From an uncultured Rhizobiaceae bacterium (GTDB lineage: Bacteria; Pseudomonadota; Alphaproteobacteria; Rhizobiales; Rhizobiaceae), in NCBI GenBank assembly GCA_951813045.1, contig CATOTF010000002.1, positions 2,852,001 through 2,916,000 on the forward strand: 64,000 nucleotides of DNA, in the 5' to 3' direction. Below the pieces are notes generated by a model, which was given only the letters and a program-made list of their open reading frames with translations, was not told the DNA's origin and made no database searches. Shown here in pieces: positions 29,756-38,536 of the stretch. Within the stretch, counting starts at the first letter, position 1; every line of letters starts with the position of its first letter. The translations under genes and the position numbers were made by a program.

Positions 29756-30116
29756 CGCGCACCGCCTGTTCTGCCCATGGGGCGTCGAAGCATTGGGCGA
29801 TAAAAGCCGGTCCAAATGCACTGATGCAGGCGGTAATCACGTCGGCGGAAGGTTTGACCTCGCCGGAAAGTTGGCGTTCTGCGGCGCGCACTGTCTGGTT
29901 GCTGATGGCAGCCAGATGTGCCGCCGGGGCCACTGGAAATGTAGTGCGGATAAACTGGGTAAAACGGCTTGCGACAAACTTGTCGCATTTTCCGAAAGAC
30001 ATGTCGGAGGACTCCTGTGATGGTTGAACCATCACGGGGGATAGACCCTGTTTCGGAATGATCTCGGCGTCTGCAAACGCCTCTAAAGAACGGTAAAACA
30101 TAAGGATGAATTCCAT
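29706..30116 (-). CDS. hypothetical protein of integrative element (leftward operon)
   Basis: MEFILMFYRSLEAFADAEII...AISNQTVRAAERQLSGEVKPSADVITACISAFG; overlaps the next ORF. Confidence 0.5.
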   Translation of the reverse strand: MEFILMFYRSLEAFADAEIIPKQGLSPVMVQPSQESSDMSFGKCDKFVASRFTQFIRTTFPVAPAAHLAAISNQTVRAAERQLSGEVKPSADVITACISAFGPAFIAQCFDAPWAEQAVRDERRKQLQQELALIDA

Positions 30117-30305
30117 ATACAAAACAAATTGGAACAAAGTACCGGATTGGTCGCAGGCCAGCCGGAGAGTAAACAAAAGGCGTAGAGGGCGAGCCGCCCG
30201 ACAGGGAATAAACAAGCTGACTGCGCACCGCGCGACAGGGCGGCGCAACACGATGCGCAGTCATTCCACCCGTGAGGGCGGGCGGAATAGGGCGAGCCAC
30301 GCCGG

Positions 30306-30665
30306 TCATTCGGCTGGCTCGGCTTGGTATGGGCTATCGCTACTCGCGCCAGCGGGTATCACCATGCGCGGCCACATGTCCTGTGGTGTACCCGAATAGG
30401 AATGGGTCGCTTGCCATTGCTGAACATGTTTCCAGTCATCCAGACACAGGGGCCGTCGTGAATTCTCCGGCCAGTTCGCATCAAACCAACCCATCACGGC
30501 ATCGTATTTCCGCAGGGTGATGGTTTTGTTTTCTTCCGCAGCAAGATTGCTGAAAAAACGCCAATCCCCCGCCGCCTTTTTACCAAGCGTAGCTACAGCC
30601 GTACCGGCCAAAGAAGCGTAGCCTTGAGAGCATCGGGTCAAGATGGTGGCGATAAGATTTTCCAT
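30306..30665 (-). CDS. hypothetical protein, first gene of leftward operon opposite repressor
   Basis: MENLIATILTRCSQGYASLAGTAVATLGKKAAGDWRFFSNLAAEENKTITLRKYDAVMGWF; divergent to repressor across operator cluster. Confidence 0.55.
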   Translation of the reverse strand: MENLIATILTRCSQGYASLAGTAVATLGKKAAGDWRFFSNLAAEENKTITLRKYDAVMGWFDANWPENSRRPLCLDDWKHVQQWQATHSYSGTPQDMWPRMVIPAGASSDSPYQAEPAE

Positions 30666-30677
30666 GGGGAGAGGTAC

Positions 30678-30743
30678 TAGGCGGATATATTCGCCTATGT
30701 CAAGGGAATATTTCCGCCTATCACAGAAAGCGGAAATTTCCGA
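30678..30743. promoter_or_regulatory. candidate repressor operator cluster (left)
   Basis: TAGGCGGATATATTCGCCTA 30678-30697; inverted related site GAATATTTCCGCCTA within 30701-30720; CGGAAATTTCCG 30731-30742. Confidence 0.7.
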
Positions 30744-30752
30744 CAATGCAGA

Positions 30753-31373
30753 ATGAATGAAATTCTTACCCAACGCATAAAAGAGCGAATAGAATCCCTC
30801 GGTACGTCGGCACAAAAAGTATCGACTGCGGCTGGTGCTGACCGCACATATCTTGCCAGCCTGTTCAAGGGAAAACTGAAGTCGCCGACAACCGAAAAGT
30901 TGGCAGCAATTGCTAAACAGCTAAAAACCACGCCACAATACTTGTTAGGGGAAGAAACCAATTCAACTACTCTACCTCGCACATTGCCGGTCATGGGTCG
31001 CGCTGCAGCCAGCATTGTTGGTGCTGAAAACATCATTGAAGATGCAATAGAATTCACCACAGTGCCACCAGGCCTGGACGGGGTTAAAGATGCCTATTGC
31101 CTGTGGGTTGAGGGCGATAGTATGAAACCAATGTATGGGCCCCGCGATCCCATATTTGTGCATCCGCGCCAGCCTATCGCGCGGGGTGACATTGTGGTGG
31201 TGCAGGAGGAACGAGATGGCGCCGTTTATGCCAGCGTCAAAGAGTTCGTACGCCGCACGGATTCCCACATGATCACACGGCAATACAATCCCGCCAATGA
31301 AATTAAATTCAATCTCAAATACATCATCGCCACCCACAGAGTGTTGCCTCTGCGAGAGGTTCTGAATCTTTAG
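30753..31373 (+). CDS. phage-type XRE/S24 (CI/LexA-like) repressor
   Basis: N-terminal HTH KVSTAAGADRTYLASLFKGKLKSPTTEKLAAIAKQL; C-terminal S24 VEGDSMKPMYGPRDPIFVHPRQPIARGDIVVVQ. Confidence 0.92.
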   Translation: MNEILTQRIKERIESLGTSAQKVSTAAGADRTYLASLFKGKLKSPTTEKLAAIAKQLKTTPQYLLGEETNSTTLPRTLPVMGRAAASIVGAENIIEDAIEFTTVPPGLDGVKDAYCLWVEGDSMKPMYGPRDPIFVHPRQPIARGDIVVVQEERDGAVYASVKEFVRRTDSHMITRQYNPANEIKFNLKYIIATHRVLPLREVLNL

Positions 31374-31396
31374 ACAACACAAAATGAGGGAACAAA

Positions 31397-32248
31397 TTGA
31401 ATTACGTTGTACTGGATGTTGAGACAGCAAATTCCGACTATTCGTCCATCTGCCAGATAGGCCTAGTCGTCATTCGCGATTCCAAAATCGCTGCAGAAAA
31501 AAGCATTCTGGTCGATCCGGAAATGCATTTTGATGCAATGAACACAAACATACACGGCATTTCTTCTCGCCATGTCGTTGGAAAAGATACGTTCCCGGCT
31601 GCATTTTACAGCCTCGCTGAGAAACTGAAGCCTTTTCCCATTCTACACCATTCCCACTTTGATCACACCGCAATCAACAGAGCTTACGATAGGTACAATG
31701 CTACAGCACCCGCTTTGCGTTGGCTTGATTCAACCAAGATTGTGCGGCGCGCATGGCCGCAATTCGCCCAAAAAGGCTACGGGTTAAGCAACATGTGCAA
31801 ACACCTTGATATAAAAATCAAACACCACGATGCTCTTGAAGATGCCCGTGCAACTCACCTGGTACTGGCCAACGCTTTCGACCGCACAGAAACCACCGTT
31901 GAGGACTGGTTTGAAAGATCAAAAACCAACCTGACAACAAACGCGCCCGCAAGAGCAACACAAGTTCAATTATCAGAAAAAATAGGCGGCATCGTCTTTA
32001 CGGGAACACTTTCCAAACCACGCGGCGAACTGCAGAATTGTGCCCTAGAGGAAGGCTATACCACCCCGAAAACAGTGACACAGGCCACCGTCTATCTGGT
32101 TGTTGGTCAAGACCAGGCTGGCGAAGAACTTCCCATAACATCCAAGGTAAAACGAGCTTTGGAGCTGCAAGAAAACGGCTCTGACATTCAGATTATTTCG
32201 GAAGGCGAGTTCTGGGTTCTCATGAATCAGAATTCCAATATCGGTTAA
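31397..32248 (+). CDS. DEDDh 3'-5' exonuclease (DnaQ-like) fused to BRCT domain
   Basis: YVVLDVETANSDYSSICQIGLV, NIHGISSRHV, HHDALEDARAT; C-terminal GGIVFTGTLSKPRGELQNCALEEGY...ATVYLVVGQDQAG BRCT; TTG start. Confidence 0.85.
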   Translation: MNYVVLDVETANSDYSSICQIGLVVIRDSKIAAEKSILVDPEMHFDAMNTNIHGISSRHVVGKDTFPAAFYSLAEKLKPFPILHHSHFDHTAINRAYDRYNATAPALRWLDSTKIVRRAWPQFAQKGYGLSNMCKHLDIKIKHHDALEDARATHLVLANAFDRTETTVEDWFERSKTNLTTNAPARATQVQLSEKIGGIVFTGTLSKPRGELQNCALEEGYTTPKTVTQATVYLVVGQDQAGEELPITSKVKRALELQENGSDIQIISEGEFWVLMNQNSNIG

Positions 32249-32262
32249 GTACATCTAAAAAA

Positions 32263-32311
32263 TAGGCGGATATATTCTCCTATCTATTGACATGGCGGAT
32301 ATATTCGCCTT
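32263..32311. promoter_or_regulatory. candidate repressor operator pair (right)
   Basis: TAGGCGGATATATTCTCCTA 32263-32282 and ATGGCGGATATATTCGCCTT 32292-32311, 29-bp spacing. Confidence 0.7.
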
Positions 32312-32344
32312 ACAACCGCTCCCATCAACCCGATGGAGAGTGCC

Positions 32345-32710
32345 ATGATACGTTTTACAACCAAGCCTCTTCCGACCGCACCGCTCACTGACATCATTGC
32401 GGCTGGCCTGCACCATGCGTTCACCTTGCACCCGTCCACCATCGCCCGCGCCCAGCCACCGATGCATCGGGAAACCAAAGAGCTTGCCCATCGCCGTGAA
32501 AGCCGGGAGCGGTGTGATACGAACGCCGATATCACCGCTTTGCTGACAGACCGTATTGGCGAAGCCCAACACTGCGGCCACAGCCTGACTGATGAACAGC
32601 TCATGCGCGAAGACTTCACCCCCGCCAACCTCGACGAATGCTGGACCGCCGCCATGGCCAGTTTCAAACAACGTCAGGCCGAACGCAGCAAAGCACGGGC
32701 AGCACAGTAA
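32345..32710 (+). CDS. hypothetical protein (rightward operon of integrative element)
   Basis: MIRFTTKPLPTAPLTDIIAAGLHHAFTLHPSTIARAQPPMHRETKELAHRRESRERCDTNADITALL. Confidence 0.55.
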   Translation: MIRFTTKPLPTAPLTDIIAAGLHHAFTLHPSTIARAQPPMHRETKELAHRRESRERCDTNADITALLTDRIGEAQHCGHSLTDEQLMREDFTPANLDECWTAAMASFKQRQAERSKARAAQ

Positions 32711-32849
32711 TGCGTAACGCTGCCCCCCACTCGCGCAGAGACTTAGGAGGCTTAGGCCTTTCTCCCTCCCTACTGGCCTGCGCACCCGCCGGAAACCAAG
32801 CGCCGCATCTTACCGGTCCGGTTTCCGGCGACGTCATTCAAAAGGCTAT

Positions 32850-33083
32850 GTGATGACAGAGTTCTACGCATTCGCAACCGCACAACCGTTTTTAACATGG
32901 TGTCTGGCGTTGGGCATTTGGGTCATCCCATGGGTCATCGCTATTCCTTTCAGTTTCTTTATCAAAGCGTATAACCGTCACCTGCGCTCCAGAAACATCA
33001 AAATAAACGGTTGGCCAGACCACCCCTTAATGGATGCTGATGGCGACATTGTTCACCCTCCGCGCGGAGATGAAAATGATTAA
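32850..33083 (+). CDS. small membrane protein
   Basis: 77 aa, hydrophobic FLTWCLALGIWVIPWVIAIPFSFFIKAY. Confidence 0.5.
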   Translation: MMTEFYAFATAQPFLTWCLALGIWVIPWVIAIPFSFFIKAYNRHLRSRNIKINGWPDHPLMDADGDIVHPPRGDEND

Positions 33084-33363
33084 GCGCCCGCCTTTTCAGC
33101 TCACCACGCCGCAAAACGTGCCCGCGCCACCAAAACGCCAGCCACCGGAAAAAACCGGCCTTGCCGCCCGTTATCCCAAGCTCGACGATTATGAAATCAT
33201 GATCCTTGAATCTCTTGCCAGCCAGGCACTACGCAATGAAGGGGATTACTATTTTGCATGGAAGGAACTCGATCAGGTCGAATTCACCCCCATGCAAAAG
33301 GCCGAGTTTTTAAGCGAACTCAACTGCCTTCCGGAGCCAGCCAAAAAGGCGATGAGCGCATGA
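33076..33363 (+). CDS. hypothetical protein
   Basis: MIKRPPFQLTTPQNVPAPPKRQPPEKTGLAARYPKLDDYEIMILESLASQ; overlapping operon gene. Confidence 0.45.
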   Translation: MIKRPPFQLTTPQNVPAPPKRQPPEKTGLAARYPKLDDYEIMILESLASQALRNEGDYYFAWKELDQVEFTPMQKAEFLSELNCLPEPAKKAMSA

Positions 33364-33515
33364 TCATAGAAAAACCCCGCGCCCCGGAAATTGCCGCCAT
33401 CGTCGCGTGTATGAACACAAAACTACGCCTTGGCGAAAAGGCACTGGATGCTGCTGAGCAGGAAACCTCGGACCTGTATATCGAACTCCATAAAAGCATG
33501 GAGCCCACGCGATGA
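33360..33515 (+). CDS. hypothetical small protein
   Basis: MIIEKPRAPEIAAIVACMNTKLRLGEKALDAAEQETSDLYIELHKSMEPTR; overlaps both neighbours by 4 nt (ATGA). Confidence 0.45.
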   Translation: MIIEKPRAPEIAAIVACMNTKLRLGEKALDAAEQETSDLYIELHKSMEPTR

Positions 33516-34051
33516 ACAAGACCCGTCGCGCCCGCGAATTTGCCGCGATCAAAGACCGCCACGAGGCGGCCAGCCCGTCGTGGAATTTTGAGCCCGTTGC
33601 CGGGCGCATGGAGCTACAATCTGCGAGAAGCGCTAAATCGGAACTCATGCCTCTTTGCCTGTTTGAAACCGATCACAATGCGGCCGATTTTAACATGCTG
33701 GCCTGCGCCCACGGTGATATCGCTTTCCTGCTCGACCTGTTGAACCAGACATTTGGCGAAGTCCGCCGCCTGCAAATTGCCCTTGGCGCAGTGGATGCCC
33801 CGGTTGTCGACAAGGTGAAGGATTACACCACCCACGCCTCCATCGCCTGCAACAGCGCCAGTTTTCGAAAATTCCTGACGCATATCCATGGTTTCCAACC
33901 ACCCGAAGACGTCAAGGCCATCAAAACAGCCGCAGCCGAGCATTTATGCGCGACCCTGGAAATAGACACGCGAAAAGACCTCAACGCCCACCACCGCTGG
34001 CTAAAGCTCAACGGCGAATTCAAGGTTTGGGAAAGAGATGGAGCATTGTAA
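33512..34051 (+). CDS. hypothetical protein
   Basis: 179 aa; operon overlap with neighbours. Confidence 0.5.
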   Translation: MNKTRRAREFAAIKDRHEAASPSWNFEPVAGRMELQSARSAKSELMPLCLFETDHNAADFNMLACAHGDIAFLLDLLNQTFGEVRRLQIALGAVDAPVVDKVKDYTTHASIACNSASFRKFLTHIHGFQPPEDVKAIKTAAAEHLCATLEIDTRKDLNAHHRWLKLNGEFKVWERDGAL

Positions 34052-34395
34052 TGCCCAGAAATATATCATTCATGTTGACGACTAAGCAGCTTCTCGATGG
34101 AAGCAAAACTGTCACCCGCCGAATTGGGTGGAAGTTTTTGAAGGCTGGCGACCAACTTATGGCGTGTGAAAAATGCCAAGGGCTGGGCAAGGGTGGAAAG
34201 CTAAACCGCTATGGTTTGATACAGGTTAAATCTGTAGTTCGTGAGCCGCTCAACCATATCCAGCAAGACGATTGCATCAAAGAGGGTTTCCCGGAAATGG
34301 AACCCGGCGAATTCGTAGAATTTTTCTGCCACACCCACCGAGGCTGCAAGCCAAAAACTCACATAACCAGAATTGAATTCGAGAAGCTTTTTTAA
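34051..34395 (+). CDS. ASCH-like phage-type protein
   Basis: MPRNISFMLTTKQLLDGSKTVTRRIGWKFLKAGDQLMACEKCQGLGKGGKLNRYGLIQVKSVVREPLNHIQ. Confidence 0.5.
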   Translation: MPRNISFMLTTKQLLDGSKTVTRRIGWKFLKAGDQLMACEKCQGLGKGGKLNRYGLIQVKSVVREPLNHIQQDDCIKEGFPEMEPGEFVEFFCHTHRGCKPKTHITRIEFEKLF

Positions 34396-34512
34396 AGGGT
34401 CCCTCAATTACGTCTGTTTGCAGACAAGAGAGATCAGTATCACACTATTTGCCATCCGAAGAATTACCCGCCTTTCGCAATCAGAAAATCAAACGAGGAG
34501 GTAACTTAGCCG

Positions 34513-34767
34513 ATGCCCAGCGTCCACACCCCAGCATCACTCGCGCTTGAGTGGGAATGCAGCGAACGCCATATTCGCAACCTTATCAACAGCGGTCAGT
34601 TGCAAGCCTTCAAGCTTGGCGGCAAATTACTCCGAGTAACCAAAGAAGCGGCGGAACAGTACCAGTGTCAGAATATCGTCTCACCCGATACAGGGGAAAA
34701 TACGCAGGACTCCGCTACGTCAATGGAAAGCGCGAACGACCTTCGCTTGGAACGACTGATAAATTAG
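34513..34767 (+). CDS. helix-turn-helix excisionase-like protein
   Basis: TPASLALEWECSERHIRNLINSGQLQAFKLGGKLLRVTKEAAEQY. Confidence 0.75.
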   Translation: MPSVHTPASLALEWECSERHIRNLINSGQLQAFKLGGKLLRVTKEAAEQYQCQNIVSPDTGENTQDSATSMESANDLRLERLIN

Positions 34768-35696
34768 AGGCTCAACGCCTCATCGATCGCCTGAATCAGC
34801 AAATTGAAAAGCGTCAGGGCCACACGGTAAAGGAACTGTGGCAAGCGTATTGTGAGGAAAACAAGCACAAACGCATCGTTGAGCAAATGCAATATACATT
34901 CAAAGCCCTGCAGGAAACATTTGCAGACCTCGATCCCCAATCCATCCACCTCAGTAAGTCCAGAAATTACATCACCATGCGCCGCGACATGGGACGGATG
35001 GACAATACAATCTGGACTGAACTAAGTCACTTGAGGACGGTCCTGTCATGGGCCGTTAAGCGGGGACGGATAGACAGAGCCTTTTACATTGAACGGCCGG
35101 CAAAACCAGCAGCTAAAGACCGCTGGCTCACCCGCGAGGAGGTCACGCGCTTAAAGAACTGTGCAATCAACCCGCACACCCGCCTGTTCATATTGCTGGC
35201 GATAGCGACCGGCGGACGCAAGGAAGCTCTTCTCGAATTGACTTGGGACAGGGTAGATTTTGAACAGAATACCATTCACCTAGCCACCAGCGGTTCTACA
35301 GGGCGCAAAGGTCGCGCAAGCGTTCCCATGAATCAGACAATAAAGGCCAGCCTGGTTGAATCTAAAAGAGGTGCGTTGACCGATCATGTCATTGAGTGGT
35401 CAGGAAAACCACTGTCGAGCGTAAAGCGATCCCTTGCGACAACGGCAAAGCGCGCAGGCATCAAAGGGGTAACCGCCCACGTTTTCCGTCACAGCGCCGC
35501 CGTGTGGATGGCAAGCGAAGGGATCAGCATGGCGATGATTGCCCAGTATCTGGGTCACAGCAACAGCAGGATAACGGAACAGGTCTATGCGAGGTTCGCA
35601 CCAAGCCATATGCAGGCCGCTGCAGACGTTCTAAACCTCGATACTGGTTCAATTGAACCAGTGCCAAATATTTTAATTAAGAAAAATCACCGTTAA
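34665..35696 (+). CDS. phage-type tyrosine integrase
   Basis: AIATGGRKEALLELTWDRVDF; VTAHVFRHSAAVWMASEGISMAMIAQYLGHSNSRITEQVYARF; GTG start inside upstream HTH ORF. Confidence 0.88.
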   Translation: MSEYRLTRYRGKYAGLRYVNGKRERPSLGTTDKLEAQRLIDRLNQQIEKRQGHTVKELWQAYCEENKHKRIVEQMQYTFKALQETFADLDPQSIHLSKSRNYITMRRDMGRMDNTIWTELSHLRTVLSWAVKRGRIDRAFYIERPAKPAAKDRWLTREEVTRLKNCAINPHTRLFILLAIATGGRKEALLELTWDRVDFEQNTIHLATSGSTGRKGRASVPMNQTIKASLVESKRGALTDHVIEWSGKPLSSVKRSLATTAKRAGIKGVTAHVFRHSAAVWMASEGISMAMIAQYLGHSNSRITEQVYARFAPSHMQAAADVLNLDTGSIEPVPNILIKKNHR

Positions 35697-35710
35697 GTCT
35701 TTGTTTTTAA

Positions 35711-35785
35711 TGGTGGGCGATGGCAGGATTGAACTGCCGACCCCTACAATGTCAATGTAGTGCTCTCCCGCTGAGCTAATCGCCC
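35711..35785 (-). tRNA. tRNA-Val (anticodon GAC)
   Basis: GGGCGATTAGCTCAGCGGGAGAGCACTACATTGACATTGTAGGGGTCGGCAGTTCAATCCTGCCATCGCCCACCA; cloverleaf with encoded CCA. Confidence 0.95.
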
Positions 35786-36091
35786 GTCTTATGAACGGTT
35801 CCACCCGGAGGCGGCGTTCGGGATGAAAAGGAATACTCCCTTTTCACTGGCGGATACACCACAAAATGATGGTTGCCGTCAACCGCCGAATTTTCCGAAT
35901 TAAACCTGGATAAAGCACGCCACCATTCCATTATGCAGCGGGCGGTATTTCCAATGCAAAGACACCATAAAGTTCTCGAAAAATCGATTACAGAAAACGA
36001 AGAAGCAAGATGCGAACTTACTGTCAACAATTGAAGTCGATCAATAAAATCTGCTAATCAATTGGAATATACTGTGAACCGATGCCTTGCT

Positions 36092-36133
36092 GATCCCCGG
36101 AAAGAGCGGGATCACCGAGCAACCTACCTCGGT
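36092..36133. repeat. two back-to-back hairpins
   Basis: GATCCC-N10-GGGATC (36092-36113) immediately followed by ACCGAG-N8-CTCGGT (36114-36133). Confidence 0.55.
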
Positions 36134-36183
36134 GTAAATCGAGCCTAATCACTTGAACTTACCGCTTATATAGTACTAACTGG

Positions 36184-36543
36184 TCAGGCAGCCAGCATTT
36201 TTTCAACTTCGTTGACCAGGTCGCGCAAGTGGAAAGGTTTGGACAAGACTTTAGCATCCTTCGGTGCTTCTGATTCCGGGTTAAGCGCGACTGCAGCAAA
36301 ACCCGTGATGAACATGACTTTGAGATCTGGGTCAAGTTCTGTCGCCCGACGCGCAAGCTCAATACCGTCCATTTCCGGCATCACAATATCGGTGAGCAAC
36401 AGTGTAAACGGTTCTTCCCGCAACCGCTCGTAGGCGCTGGCGCCATTGTCGTAGGAGATGACCTCATAACCGGCATTTGCAAGTGCCTTGGCGAGGAACC
36501 GCCGCATATCATTGTCGTCTTCTGCCAAAAGGATCTTATTCAT
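36184..36543 (-). CDS. cpdR: single-domain response regulator, CpdR-like
   Basis: MNKILLAEDDNDMRRFLAKALANAGYEVISYDNGASAYERLREEPFTLLLTDIVMPEMDGIELARRA...SKPFHLRDLVNEVEKMLAA; 119 aa. Confidence 0.85.
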   Translation of the reverse strand: MNKILLAEDDNDMRRFLAKALANAGYEVISYDNGASAYERLREEPFTLLLTDIVMPEMDGIELARRATELDPDLKVMFITGFAAVALNPESEAPKDAKVLSKPFHLRDLVNEVEKMLAA

Positions 36544-36762
36544 ACTTGTCCCATTCCTACTCGTATCGCCCCAACATCGACCTTGCCTAGCCAGGCCGAA
36601 ATCTCGCCAACTTGATGTGTTGTTGGCCCATTCACACAACAACAACGTAAATATCGCCTAAACATCTTGCAGATTAGTTTGAAATTAAGCTGATTTAACG
36701 ATATGGACACACCCCACTTGAAATGACAGGATGACTCAGTCTGGAATAATGGGCATAAAACC

Positions 36763-37656
36763 GTGACTCCCTTGGAATTTAAAGAGGAAAACAATCCGCC
36801 ATTTCGTCTGTTTGCACCTGCCGAACAGCGGATTCCCTATGTTTTTAGTTCCCCCCATAGCGGTTGTATTTATCCAAATTCGCTGATGGACGCATCAGCC
36901 CTTTCGCACCATGATATCAGACGGTCTGAAGACGTGTTGGTCGACCGTTTGTTTAGCAGCGCTGTGGAAATTGGTGCCCCCTTGCTGGCCGCACAATTTC
37001 CCCGGGCCTGGCTGGATGTTAACCGCGAACCTTATGAACTCGACCCCAAACTGTTCGGGGAGCGCCTGCCGGGTCACGCCAACACCCAGTCAATGCGGGT
37101 TACCGGTGGACTGGGAACAATCCCACGCCTGGTTGCAGAGAACCTGCCGATTTACGCCCGCAAACCGTCATTAAACGAAGCGCTTAATCGGATCGAGACC
37201 ATTTATCGCCCTTACCACGAAGCATTACGCCGGTTGATGGCACAATCGGCTGTAAAATTTGGCCACGCGGTTCTGGTGGATTGTCATTCCATGCCATCAT
37301 CCGGTTTCAAAGGTCAGGGGCGTTCCCGGCCCGACATTATTGTTGGTGACCGATACGGCACATCCTGTGCCGGTGAAATTAGCCGGGAGATTGTCCGAAG
37401 GTTTTCTGACCTGGGCTACAGCGTTACCCGCAACAAACCCTATGCCGGTGGGTTTATTACCGAACATTATGGTCGCCCTCTGCGTGGGCTTCACGCGGTG
37501 CAGATTGAGATCAACAGGGGGCTTTACCTCAATGAGCAAACCTATGAACCATCCGCCGGATTCCATCGACTTGCGGAAGATATTCGGAGTGTGATTGCCT
37601 ACCTGGTGAGCCTACCCGATACTAGGTTTTCTGCAATTTCTGACGCCGCCGAATAG
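36763..37656 (+). CDS. N-formylglutamate amidohydrolase
   Basis: YVFSSPHSGCIYPNSLMD, LVDCHSMPSSGFKGQGRSRPDIIVGDRYGTSCA; GTG start. Confidence 0.88.
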   Translation: MTPLEFKEENNPPFRLFAPAEQRIPYVFSSPHSGCIYPNSLMDASALSHHDIRRSEDVLVDRLFSSAVEIGAPLLAAQFPRAWLDVNREPYELDPKLFGERLPGHANTQSMRVTGGLGTIPRLVAENLPIYARKPSLNEALNRIETIYRPYHEALRRLMAQSAVKFGHAVLVDCHSMPSSGFKGQGRSRPDIIVGDRYGTSCAGEISREIVRRFSDLGYSVTRNKPYAGGFITEHYGRPLRGLHAVQIEINRGLYLNEQTYEPSAGFHRLAEDIRSVIAYLVSLPDTRFSAISDAAE

Positions 37657-37670
37657 AAACCCATTCTCCC

Positions 37671-38471
37671 ATGACCAATATTTCTCCCGAAAACCAGACC
37701 GTTTTCTTTCATCATCTGTGCGAAGTGGCTGCACGCGAAACGCTGCCCCGGTTTCGCGCTGACATTAGCGTCGTCAATAAACTGGAACAGGATTTTGACC
37801 CGGTAACCGAGGCGGACAAAGAAGCTGAACGGGCCATTCGCGCGCAAATCAACAGCGAATTCCCAACCCACGGCGTGATTGGTGAAGAATATGACAACAC
37901 ACTACCAGATGCGCCTTATCAATGGATAATTGACCCTATTGATGGAACACGGGCATTCATTTCAGGTGTGCCGGTCTGGGGAACACTCGTCGGTCTGTAC
38001 CACGATGGAAAACCCATAGCTGGCGTCATGGACCAACCGTTCACCGGAGAACGATATCTCGCGGTAAATGGTGAATGTCAGTTATTTCGCGGAGGCAATG
38101 GCGCCTCCCCGCTGAAAACCCGCAACACCGCCTGCCTTGAACAAGCAACATTGATGACCACATCGCCGCAACTGTTACATAACAGTGTGGACGAACGGTA
38201 TTTTGATGTCGAGAAACAGGTCAAGTTGGCTCGATATGGTTGTGACTGTTATGCCTATTGCCTGCTGGCTGCCGGACACATTGATCTCGTGATTGAAACC
38301 GGGCTCAATATCTATGATATCGCCGCCCTAATCCCCATCATCGAAAATGCCGGCGGACTGGTGACCAACTGGCAAGGCGGCGATGCGTCCAAAGGCGGAC
38401 AAATCCTGGCCGCTGGAAATGCGGAATTACACGCACGGGCGATGGCGGTGCTAAATAGCGATGACGCGTAG
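37671..38471 (+). CDS. hisN: inositol monophosphatase family, histidinol-phosphatase-like
   Basis: DPVTEADKEAERAIRAQI, GEEYDN, WIIDPIDGTRAFISGVPVWGTLVGL. Confidence 0.85.
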   Translation: MTNISPENQTVFFHHLCEVAARETLPRFRADISVVNKLEQDFDPVTEADKEAERAIRAQINSEFPTHGVIGEEYDNTLPDAPYQWIIDPIDGTRAFISGVPVWGTLVGLYHDGKPIAGVMDQPFTGERYLAVNGECQLFRGGNGASPLKTRNTACLEQATLMTTSPQLLHNSVDERYFDVEKQVKLARYGCDCYAYCLLAAGHIDLVIETGLNIYDIAALIPIIENAGGLVTNWQGGDASKGGQILAAGNAELHARAMAVLNSDDA

Positions 38472-38536
38472 TTGAATATTTGGAACCCTCGCCATTTAAC
38501 ACTATTGGTAATTCCGTTAAATGGCCGCATTGAGCC

